Notes under the pieces: generated by a model
The model's database searches: none
What the model saw: the letters and a program-made list of their open reading frames with translations, nothing else
What the model was told of the DNA's origin: nothing
Shown here: positions 47,413 through 54,895 of the stretch, in pieces
How the letters are laid out: the number at the start of each line of letters is the position of its first letter
How positions within the stretch are numbered: position 1 is the first letter of the stretch
Position numbers and translations under genes: made by a program
Assembly: GCF_009858175.1 (NCBI RefSeq)
Contig: NZ_CP047393.1
Span: 682,001 to 746,000 of the forward strand
Reading direction: 5' to 3'
Length of the DNA stretch: 64,000 nt
Source of the DNA: Pontibacillus sp. HMF3514
GTDB taxonomy: Bacteria; Bacillota; Bacilli; Bacillales; BH030062

Positions 47413-48519
47413 TTATCGCCTCGCTTTTTTCTGGATTCTCTTCTTGATTAAAACGATAGGTAATAAAACAAAAGGATAAACAAATGCAATATAAAAACCA
47501 ACCTTCCCAGTCCAATCTGTCAATGTATTAATATTAAGTCTGTATTGAAAAAAAATGGAGACTAGAAACAAAGTTCCTGAAACAATATAAACACTTGTCC
47601 TTTGGCGAATGTTATATAATCGTTTAACACAAAAACTCAGCAACCATGTGAAAATAATGATGTTTGGGAGTATGACCATCATCCAAAATGCAACAGCAAT
47701 TAGGTCAAAACGTTCCATGAAAGGGAACCGAATAATTTTGAAAAAGGAAAGAGTTGCCCATATCAAGCGTTCTAATTGGTCACCACTAAAATATCCAATT
47801 GATACAAAGACAACCAAAAACGTAAGGGTTACAGTCAATAAAGTACCCAGTTGAGCACTAAGATGGACTTTATTTTTGTTTTTAATATAGGGATAGGCAA
47901 ATAGTAAAATCTCTAACCCAATAAAGGAGAACGATGTTTTATAGGCCCCATACAATATCTCCTTGTAAGAGGCATCCATAATTGGTGAAAAGTGATTCAT
48001 CTCCATTAATGAAATAGGTTTGTATAGAAAGCCCGTCAACCATATTGTTGCAAAGAAGAAAAGAAATGCAGATCCTGCAACAATACGAATGCCTCCCAAA
48101 ACTGCGTAAACACCGAGACTGATCAAAAATAAACTGATCAACCACGTAGGCATCGTCGGAAAAATAAATACCTGCACAACTTCTACATAATTTAGTAGCA
48201 CACTTAACAAGACGGCGAATACATAGATTGAAAAAGCTGTACCGAGTATTATATTGATCCATTTACCAAAGAGGTCTCTTTGTATACCAAATAGATCAGC
48301 GTTTTGATATTGTCTAAGGATTGTGATCATGACAAATACTGTAATATGCAACCAAATTCCAGCAATAATAATCGAAATCCAGGCATCATGCTTAGCAAAC
48401 GTATATATGTGTGTTGACACTCCCATAAGCCCTGCACCGATTTGCATAGTATGGATTAAGAAGAACATATAAAAGGCTTCTATTTTAACTCCTGCTGGGA
48501 TGTCCAGGTTTATTTTCAT
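47413..48519 (-). CDS. Germinant-receptor permease subunit B, second operon
   Basis: 368 aa, about ten hydrophobic segments, spore-permease family. N-terminal IEAFYMFFLIHTMQIGAGLM is family-typical, with the conserved Gly-rich first helix. C-terminus is basic (KKRIQKKARR). Follows gerA by 8 bases; AGGG ahead of ATG. Confidence 0.91.
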   Translation of the reverse strand: MKINLDIPAGVKIEAFYMFFLIHTMQIGAGLMGVSTHIYTFAKHDAWISIIIAGIWLHITVFVMITILRQYQNADLFGIQRDLFGKWINIILGTAFSIYVFAVLLSVLLNYVEVVQVFIFPTMPTWLISLFLISLGVYAVLGGIRIVAGSAFLFFFATIWLTGFLYKPISLMEMNHFSPIMDASYKEILYGAYKTSFSFIGLEILLFAYPYIKNKNKVHLSAQLGTLLTVTLTFLVVFVSIGYFSGDQLERLIWATLSFFKIIRFPFMERFDLIAVAFWMMVILPNIIIFTWLLSFCVKRLYNIRQRTSVYIVSGTLFLVSIFFQYRLNINTLTDWTGKVGFYIAFVYPFVLLPIVLIKKRIQKKARR

Positions 48520-48527
48520 CGATATCC

Positions 48528-50093
48528 CTACTCGTCAATATCTTTTTTCTTCTTGGCTTTTTTCTCTGAATACATTTTGACTTTCTTTGGTTGGTTTCCT
48601 AAAGGTCTGTGAGTGCTTTGTGACCAAGGAAGTCTCATTAATGAGTTATCGAAATCCTTAAGGTGAAATGGATAAACAGGTGTTAGATATGGTCTTCCAA
48701 GAGATGTTAATTTCATTAAGTGAATAATGAGGAATGATAACCCTAAGATGATTCCGACCAATCCCCATAAACCTGACAATATAATCATTGGAAACCTTAC
48801 CACTCGAATCGCTGTACCCATCATATAACTTGGAGCTGTAAAAGATGCTAAGGCACTTAAAGCAATAATAATAATTAAGATGTTACTCGTGAAACCGGCT
48901 TTAACAGCGGCTTGACCTAATACGATACCACCTACAATACCCATCGTCTGACCAACCTTCGTAGGCAGTCGTGCTCCTGCTTCTCGGAGTAACTCGATTA
49001 AGAGTTCGAGCAACAAAGCCTCAAAGACCGGAGGGAATGGTACATTGGCCCTTGATTTTCCAAGAGAAACCAATAATGAGGATGGAATAATCTCAACGTG
49101 AAAGGTGAGGGCAGCAACGTATGCTGGTGTAAGTAAAATAGAAATGAGCATCGCTAACATTCGTAATACACGAATGAAAGTCCCCATGTTCCAACGCATA
49201 TATAAGTCCTCTGTTGATTCAAAGAAACTAAACAGAGAAGCAGGAGCTACAATAGCATGGGGACTCTTATCCACCAGAATCCCAACTTTCCCTTTAGTTA
49301 ATGAATTACAGACCCGATCTGGCAGTTCTGTAGTAAGTAACTGTGGAAAGACACTGGATGACTTGTCTTCAATCATCTGAGCCAAAATGTTGCTGTCCGG
49401 TAAGTCATCAACTTTTAACTCTTTAATGCGTTGTCGTATTGTATTCACGTTTTCTTCATTTGCAAGATCTTTTAAGTAGACAATCCTTACTTCTGTAGGG
49501 ACGTCCTCACCTACTATAATTTTTTCTGTTTGAAAGTCAGTCGTATCCAACCGCCATCGTAAGATATTCATATTTGTAATCAAAGATTCGGTGAATGCAA
49601 TTTGTGGACCTAACACGAGAGATTCATTCTCAGCTCTTGCAACTGCGCGTCGTGCTAATTCTGGTGCTAAAAACATTATGGCTTCACTGTCCTGTTCAAC
49701 ATAAACACCTATCGAGCCTTGGATGATTGCTTTAGCAATAGGATCCATCTCATCTTTTGTTGCTCCTGTGCCAAGAGGGACTTTATTTAAAATAGATTGA
49801 GAATCCCATTGTTGATTTCCTGATAAGATTGTATCTAAAATACTTTTGTTTAGTTGGTCTTTATTAATTTGATACTGTAGGTAAAATACAGCAATTTTTT
49901 GTTGTTGAACGGTGAATGTTTGAAATGATAGATCAGGACTTTGGTTGAATGTCTCTTGTAGTTTCTGTTTAAGTTGATCTATAGTACAAGGGAACAACTG
50001 TGACGAGCTAGTTGTTTTTTGTGAACTGTTTGAGTTATTAGAGCTATTTGAACTTTTGTTACGAGAGCTCCTGTTATTCCTCGACCTACGCAT
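48528..50093 (-). CDS. Germinant-receptor subunit A, second operon
   Basis: 521 aa. The first 32 residues are a Ser/Asn/Arg low-complexity stretch that is unusual in length, then the soluble GerA domain, then a membrane region with LREAGARLPTKVGQTMGIVG and GQAAVKAGFTSNILI. GAGGGGG precedes ATG 50093. Together with B and C it forms a complete A-B-C receptor different in gene order from that at 17-21 kb. Confidence 0.93.
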   Translation of the reverse strand: MRRSRNNRSSRNKSSNSSNNSNSSQKTTSSSQLFPCTIDQLKQKLQETFNQSPDLSFQTFTVQQQKIAVFYLQYQINKDQLNKSILDTILSGNQQWDSQSILNKVPLGTGATKDEMDPIAKAIIQGSIGVYVEQDSEAIMFLAPELARRAVARAENESLVLGPQIAFTESLITNMNILRWRLDTTDFQTEKIIVGEDVPTEVRIVYLKDLANEENVNTIRQRIKELKVDDLPDSNILAQMIEDKSSSVFPQLLTTELPDRVCNSLTKGKVGILVDKSPHAIVAPASLFSFFESTEDLYMRWNMGTFIRVLRMLAMLISILLTPAYVAALTFHVEIIPSSLLVSLGKSRANVPFPPVFEALLLELLIELLREAGARLPTKVGQTMGIVGGIVLGQAAVKAGFTSNILIIIIALSALASFTAPSYMMGTAIRVVRFPMIILSGLWGLVGIILGLSFLIIHLMKLTSLGRPYLTPVYPFHLKDFDNSLMRLPWSQSTHRPLGNQPKKVKMYSEKKAKKKKDIDE

Positions 50094-50127
50094 GATTATC
50101 CCCCTCTACTCGTATGATAATTATCCA

Positions 50128-50157
50128 TAGTATGAGGAAAATGGCGATTTTTATTAG
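50128..50157 (-). promoter_or_regulatory. SigG-like forespore promoter of the A-B-C ger operon
   Basis: Minus strand CTAATA (50157-50152), 17-bp spacer, CATACTA (50134-50128). The -10 is the exact SigG/SigF consensus, the -35 (consensus TGMATA) is 4/6. Germinant receptors are SigG-dependent in Bacillus. Confidence 0.6.
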
Positions 50158-50211
50158 AAATAGATAAAAGATTACAATAAAGTTTATGATTGCGATATTT
50201 GGAGGTAAGGT

Positions 50212-50613
50212 ATGAGTTATGTCTTGTTGTGGATAGCGGGATTCGTTGCAGCGGTTCTATTCTTCATAAATTCCGCTATGTTTCCGCGACTTTTATACAT
50301 ACGAAAAGGAAAAAATCGAATACTAAAAAGAAATTTAACTCTTCTTTTACGTAAAGAGATGAAAATGCATGCGACTCTCGGTTGGATAGGTTTGGGGTTG
50401 GTTTTCATACACATTTCGATGCAATTACAAAGTTTTGCCTATCTATTCTGGGATTACAAAAGAATCCTAGGTGTAATAGCATTTCTTTTCTTAATTTTCG
50501 TCTTATGGAGCGGATGGTTGCGAAGTCAAAAGGCGAATGGGATGAGGAGAAGGTTCCATGCTTGGAGCTCAATCTTCTTTACGCTTATTTTATTGCTGCA
50601 TCTTATATGGTAA
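50212..50613 (+). CDS. Four-helix membrane protein with conserved histidines (b-type cytochrome-like)
   Basis: 133 aa, four hydrophobic helices. His residues lie at the second helix (MKMHATLGWIGLG), end of the same or next helix (LVFIHISMQLQ) and in the last helix (RRFHAWSSIFF and LLLLHLIW), an arrangement like cytochrome-b561/ferric-reductase-type heme domains. Heme binding is inference. GGAGG precedes ATG 50212. Followed closely by the DUF389 gene, so possibly one operon. Confidence 0.65.
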   Translation: MSYVLLWIAGFVAAVLFFINSAMFPRLLYIRKGKNRILKRNLTLLLRKEMKMHATLGWIGLGLVFIHISMQLQSFAYLFWDYKRILGVIAFLFLIFVLWSGWLRSQKANGMRRRFHAWSSIFFTLILLLHLIW

Positions 50614-50650
50614 GTCAGTTGAAAATTGATATTCGAAAAGGAAGATGATG

Positions 50651-51685
50651 ATGAGTTTACAATTAATTGAGTCCTATATCCCAAATAAGCATTTTGAATC
50701 TGTTGATGAAAAGCTACGTGATCATCCTCATACTTCCTATTGGGTATCGAGTGAATCTAAGGAACGGATGCTTGTGAGGATTTTAGTTGATTCGGATGAG
50801 GTTGAAGATATATTAAATTATCTAGAAAGTGTAGCTAATGTAGCAGAAGGGTTTGAAACGCTGTTAATTCCAGTGCGAACCTACCTTTCTAGAGCAACTT
50901 TAAACGAAGAAGCTGAAGAGAAGAAAGAAGAGGAAGAAAAAGGAGAAGAAGGTGATGATCAGGCTTTACTTATGCGAGCGAGTCGTCATGAGTTAATAAC
51001 ATATGTAGAAAAAAACAGTTTAACTACCTTGAATTATACGCTTTTGATTTTTTTGTCAGCTGTAGTAGGGGCAATGGGATTTATTAAAGATAGTGAGGCG
51101 GTGGTCATTGGATCTATGGTTATCGCCCCTTTAATTGGTCCTGTTATCGCCACAGCTTTCGCAGCTATTTTGGGGGACTATCGATTATTAGGCAAAGCCG
51201 CTCTTACCTCCCTTTTAGGTGTGGGGATCGTTGTTGTTATTGCAATTGTTGTTAATTTCATTTTTGATATTGGCGTCGATACCGATCAATATTGGGCAAG
51301 AACAGAGGTTACGGCTTCTGACTTTCTACTTGCTCTTGCAGCAGGTGGGGCAGGGTCTATTGCTACATTAAATAGGAAAGCTGGTAATCTTGTTGGGGTA
51401 ATGGTAGCGGTTGCTTTACTACCTCCAAACATTGCATTAGGTATGTCAATTGGAAAAGGATTATGGGGCCAAGCATATGGGTCTTTCTTGCTTGTAACTG
51501 TAAATATTATGTGTATCTTATTGTCTGCTGTAATTGTGTTTTCTTTAACAGGCATTCGTCCTGTACGTTGGAGAGAAGTGCAGCGAGCCAATGTGTCTCG
51601 ATCCCTTTCTATTGTGTTCGTTCTGCTTATTGTAGCGTCCTTGATTTCGGTTATTTATTTTGGGCAGGATATAAAATTCGAATAA
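50651..51685 (+). CDS. DUF389 (TIGR00341) family membrane protein
   Basis: 344 aa from ATG 50651; AAAAGGAAG at 50636-50644 fits this ATG, not those at 50645 or 50648. Cytosolic N-terminal ~115 residues with an acidic Glu/Lys-rich end, then about six to seven helices with the family core DSEAVVIGSMVIAPLIGPVI and ATLNRKAGNLVGVMVAVALL. Function unknown (hydrophobic domain family in bacteria and archaea). Confidence 0.88.
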   Translation: MSLQLIESYIPNKHFESVDEKLRDHPHTSYWVSSESKERMLVRILVDSDEVEDILNYLESVANVAEGFETLLIPVRTYLSRATLNEEAEEKKEEEEKGEEGDDQALLMRASRHELITYVEKNSLTTLNYTLLIFLSAVVGAMGFIKDSEAVVIGSMVIAPLIGPVIATAFAAILGDYRLLGKAALTSLLGVGIVVVIAIVVNFIFDIGVDTDQYWARTEVTASDFLLALAAGGAGSIATLNRKAGNLVGVMVAVALLPPNIALGMSIGKGLWGQAYGSFLLVTVNIMCILLSAVIVFSLTGIRPVRWREVQRANVSRSLSIVFVLLIVASLISVIYFGQDIKFE

Positions 51686-51763
51686 TTTTCCATTCGACCC
51701 TAAGAAAAAATTTTCCTATCACGTATGTTATAAAAACATTAAAGTGAAGGAGAGGCGAAACCT

Positions 51764-51979
51764 ATGTCATCATTACAACGAATTTGCAAGTGCTGTGGCT
51801 CACTTACACCAGTAACTCCTTTTATGTTTTGTGATGAATGCTTAGAAGAGCGTGAAACGGTTCGTCATTATCTTCGAGAACATCCAAAAGCGTCACCAAT
51901 AGAAATTGCTCAACATACACATGTACAAATTGAAAAAGTAACAAACCTTGTTCAACAAGGAAGTTTAGTTTTACGATAA
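51764..51979 (+). CDS. Small zinc-ribbon plus helix-turn-helix protein
   Basis: 71 aa. ICKCCGSL and MFCDECLEE give two Cys pairs spaced for a zinc ribbon, then a helical region (REHPKASPIEIAQHTHVQIE-KVTNLVQQG) that looks like a winged helix. The layout resembles YvyF of the flagellar regulon in B. subtilis but the match is by eye. Preceded by AAGGAGAGG. Confidence 0.65.
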   Translation: MSSLQRICKCCGSLTPVTPFMFCDECLEERETVRHYLREHPKASPIEIAQHTHVQIEKVTNLVQQGSLVLR

Positions 51980-52010
51980 AAGCCGCTCTTTTCTTAGAGC
52001 GGCTTTTATT
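51976..52010 (+). terminator. Terminator of the zinc-ribbon gene
   Basis: AAAAGCCGCTCT-TTTCTT-AGAGCGGCTTTT, perfect 12-bp stem. Confidence 0.9.
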
Positions 52011-52029
52011 TATAGAAGGTTTATTCAAC

Positions 52030-52598
52030 TTAAGCCCCCTTATGTGGAAGACTGGGTATAGAGATAAGGTGCGTATGGTTCCGTTGCTTTTATGGAGTGC
52101 GGCGGGCTGGGAAACGGGCTGCTTTCCCCGGACGAACGATCGAGCCTCCTCATACGCTACGCTTCTTGCGGGGTCTCGCTCGCCCGTTTTTCCGGAGGAG
52201 TCAGCCCGTTTTCCCAGCCCACCTTAGCCGTAATGAGATTAACGGAACCGCAGCGTAATAAGTGTTTCTGTTTGGTTGCACCTTAACAAGATAGAAGAGG
52301 GTTAGAATCCTGGATAAAGCGTTTTTATGGCATTTCTGATCTACATATAATACTTTTGATGCGCTAGAAGATCAACTAATTAGAGCTGGGGTCGTTAACC
52401 TACATTCCAATGGGGGGGAAGGAAACGGCAAACTCCCGCGGTAGAAAGGGCGGCCGAGACCCCGCAAGGAGCGTAGCGGATGAGAAGGCTTGGACGGTCT
52501 TCCGCAGGAGTATTGCCGTTTCAATGACCCCCACGCCTCACAAACGCAACGAACCCACCATCTCACTCAGAAGCTTATTCCAGATTACTGCCATTTAA
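52030..52598. repeat. Composite palindromic repeat element, copy 2 (inverted)
   Basis: About 570 bp. From the left: end B (52030-52053), core homologous to core 1 (52076-52249, GGTTCCGTT...AACGGAACC), a spacer, core homologous to core 2 (52422-52522, exactly 101 bp as in copy 1), then end A inverted (52575-52598, 23/24 identical to 43539-43562). Because the two cores are inverted relatives of each other, the whole element reads as copy 1 in reverse orientation. No terminal target duplication was recognised. Open frames at 52042-52598 are chance. Confidence 0.8.
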
Positions 52599-52718
52599 TT
52601 GAATATAAAAGAGATTTTGCACACATATCTCAAACAAAAGAACATATATATCAGATTGTGAGTTAATATTCACGAAATTAGATGAATATAATATTTTTCA
52701 ATTTTTTCCTAAATTTTG

Positions 52719-52747
52719 TTGACGTAAGATTTTGAAAATTATATAAT
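52719..52747 (+). promoter_or_regulatory. Strong SigA promoter of the bmr leader
   Basis: TTGACG (52719-52724), exactly 17-bp spacer, TATAAT (52742-52747): 11 of 12 consensus bases, the best promoter in the window. Confidence 0.85.
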
Positions 52748-52782
52748 CGAATCATTCACTATTGAGAGGAGGTCACGTTAAA

Positions 52783-52866
52783 ATGAAAAACTTTGTAGAG
52801 AACCGTTTGATTGCCATGAACTCTATATCGGTCGTGATCTCCAATCGTTTTCCTTTCTCTGTCTAG
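52783..52866 (+). CDS. Leader peptide of the bmrCD operon (BmrB-like)
   Basis: Twenty-seven codons: MKNFVENRLIAMNSI, then SVVISNRFPFSV and TAG. GAGGAGG lies 10 bases before ATG 52783, so it should be translated well. It sits between a strong promoter and two terminators, upstream of bmrC. In B. subtilis the yheJ (bmrB) leader controls bmrCD by ribosome-mediated attenuation (established); the same role is inferred here. Codons 17-19 (GTCGTGA, 52831-52837) can pair with the 5' arm of terminator 1. No peptide identity to B. subtilis BmrB is claimed. Confidence 0.7.
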   Translation: MKNFVENRLIAMNSISVVISNRFPFSV

Positions 52867-52898
52867 AAATATCTATGACATGTTCATAAGGGATTAGT

Positions 52899-52926
52899 GT
52901 CACGACATTCGTTCGTGACCTTTTTT
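52899..52926 (+). terminator. Attenuator terminator 1 of bmrCD
   Basis: GTCACGA (52899-52905) pairs with TCGTGAC (52913-52919), then a T-run to 52926. The 5' arm is alternatively complementary to leader codons 17-19. Confidence 0.75.
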
Positions 52927-52937
52927 GTGTGTACACA

Positions 52938-52968
52938 ACACATACGTCTCGGGCGTATGTGTTTTTTT
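52938..52968 (+). terminator. Attenuator terminator 2 of bmrCD
   Basis: ACACATACG (52938-52946) pairs with CGTATGTGT (52954-52962), then T7: a second, stronger terminator 39 bases after the first. A dyad GTGTGTACACAAC just upstream may extend the structure. Confidence 0.8.
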
Positions 52969-53043
52969 ATGCCTTTTATTAGGTTGTTCTAGCTTCTTTT
53001 GGAGCTATTGCAATAAATTAATATTTTTAAGGAGGAGAATGGT

Positions 53044-53100
53044 GTGAGTTACTTAGCAGAAATGAAGATTTTAAATGATTGGAAGGCAGAAGGCGGATAG
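53044..53100 (+). CDS. Second small ORF upstream of bmrC (18 aa)
   Basis: GTG 53044, MSYLAEMKILNDWKAEGG, TAG at 53098-53100, behind AAGGAGGAG (53029-53037). The ribosome site is near perfect, which is unusual for chance. An ATG at 53039 gives only MV. It lies after both terminators, 46 bases before bmrC, and could be a second regulatory peptide or a shortened relict. Confidence 0.45.
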   Translation: MSYLAEMKILNDWKAEGG

Positions 53101-53146
53101 TTAAATCAAACTAAACAATTTTATAGTGAAGAGCAGGTGAACGATT

Positions 53147-54895
53147 ATGTTTTCAGTTTTAGGTAAATTACAGTGGTTTTTTAGAGATTATTGGCTTCGA
53201 TATTCAGTAGCGATTTTTCTGCTAATTATTGTAGCCGGGATAGATATCATTCCTCCGAAGCTTATTGGATCGGCGATTGATGCTATCCAGTTTGAAACGT
53301 TAACGAGAGCTAAGTTAACAGAGTTATTACTATGGTATGGATTAATTATTGTATCGAGTTACGCTATTTCTTACGTGTGGGCTTACTTATTATTCGGAGG
53401 GGCCTTTACACTTGAACGTAAAATGCGCTCAAGATTAATGCAGCATTTTCTATCGATGACATCTTCATTTTTCGGGAAGTATCGTACAGGTGACTTAATG
53501 GCTCGCGCGACGAATGATTTAAAAGCGATCTCCATGACAACAGGGTTCGGGATCTTAACACTTGTGGATGCTACTTTTTTCATGTTGATGATTATAGGCG
53601 TTATGATCGTAACAATCAGCTGGAAGCTAACATTAGCAGCGCTTATCCCTTTACCTGTTATGGCGCTTATCATGAACCGGTACGGTAAAACGATACATGA
53701 GCGGTTTACAAAGGCTCAGGATGCTTTTGGCGATATGAATGATGATGTACTGGAATCCATCCGAGGGGTTCGCGTACTGCGAGCTTTTGTTCAAGAAAAG
53801 CAAGATGAAAATCGTTTTGGCGATATGACACAAGACGTATATGAAAAGAACGTCGAAGTAGCCAAAATTGATGCCATGTTTGAGCCGACTATCAAAGTGC
53901 TTGTTGGTCTTTCCTACACGATTGGATTAGGATATGGTGCCCATCTTGTATTCCAAAATACGATCACGCTAGGTCAGCTCGTTTCCTTTAACGTGTACTT
54001 AGGGATGCTCATTTGGCCGATGTTTGCCGTAGGTGAGTTGATTAACGTGATGCAACGTGGTAACGCTTCTCTTGATCGTGTGAATGAAACATTGAGCTAT
54101 GAAGCGGAAGTGAAGGATCCGTTACAACCGAAATCTGTTCCTTTACCAAAAACCATTGTGTTTGATGATGTGACATTCCAATATCCTGATACGGAACGTC
54201 CACAGTTACAAGGTATAAAACTGGATGTGGAACGTGGCCACACGATTGGAGTTGTTGGAAAAACGGGAGCAGGTAAGACGACTTTATTTAAGCAGTTGCT
54301 CCGAGAATACGCTGGCATGAAAGGAAACCTTACGATATCTGGTGCATCCATTCATGACCTAACACTAGAAGACACAAGAGGGTGGATTGGATACGTACCT
54401 CAGGATCAAATTTTATTTTCTAAGACGGTACGTGAAAACATTCAGTTTGGCCATGATGACGCTTCTGATAAAGAAATTGGCCGAATTCTAGAATTAGCTC
54501 ATTTAAAAGATGATATCGATAATCTTCCGAATGGATTAGATACCAAGGTTGGAGAGAGTGGAGTCACCCTTTCAGGAGGTCAGAAGCAACGTGTTTCTTT
54601 AGCTCGAGCGCTTATTATGGATCCGGAAATTTTAATTTTGGATGATTCAATGTCTGCTGTTGATGGCAAAACGGAAGCGAACATTATTAAGCACTTAAAA
54701 GCTGAGCGACAGGATAAAACCACACTTATTTCAGCCCATCGCTTATCAGCCGTCCAACATGCTGATCAAATTATCGTTTTAGAGGACGGTGAAATTGTAG
54801 AGCGTGGAACACATGATCAACTGATGAAAAAAGGTGCTTGGTACGCCGAGCAATTTACCAAACAGCAAATGGAATCTGAAAGGGGGAATGCGTAA
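53147..54895 (+). CDS. bmrC: Heterodimeric multidrug ABC exporter subunit BmrC (degenerate NBD)
   Basis: 582 aa against ~585 for B. subtilis BmrC/YheI. Six helices in the N-terminal ~320 residues, then NBD with Walker A VVGKTGAGKTTLFK (K377), signature TLSGGQKQRVSLARAL and Walker B ILILDDSMSAVD, where Asp500 replaces the catalytic Glu: the degenerate ATP site known in this heterodimer class. Exports drugs together with BmrD. AGGTGA precedes ATG 53147. Overlaps bmrD by one base (TAATG). Confidence 0.92.
   Translation: MFSVLGKLQWFFRDYWLRYSVAIFLLIIVAGIDIIPPKLIGSAIDAIQFETLTRAKLTELLLWYGLIIVSSYAISYVWAYLLFGGAFTLERKMRSRLMQHFLSMTSSFFGKYRTGDLMARATNDLKAISMTTGFGILTLVDATFFMLMIIGVMIVTISWKLTLAALIPLPVMALIMNRYGKTIHERFTKAQDAFGDMNDDVLESIRGVRVLRAFVQEKQDENRFGDMTQDVYEKNVEVAKIDAMFEPTIKVLVGLSYTIGLGYGAHLVFQNTITLGQLVSFNVYLGMLIWPMFAVGELINVMQRGNASLDRVNETLSYEAEVKDPLQPKSVPLPKTIVFDDVTFQYPDTERPQLQGIKLDVERGHTIGVVGKTGAGKTTLFKQLLREYAGMKGNLTISGASIHDLTLEDTRGWIGYVPQDQILFSKTVRENIQFGHDDASDKEIGRILELAHLKDDIDNLPNGLDTKVGESGVTLSGGQKQRVSLARALIMDPEILILDDSMSAVDGKTEANIIKHLKAERQDKTTLISAHRLSAVQHADQIIVLEDGEIVERGTHDQLMKKGAWYAEQFTKQQMESERGNA

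Noticed and set aside
52372-52598. Overlapping ORFs on both strands in repeat copy 2
   Set aside because: Both strands open over the same repeat core; no start signals, no protein-like composition.
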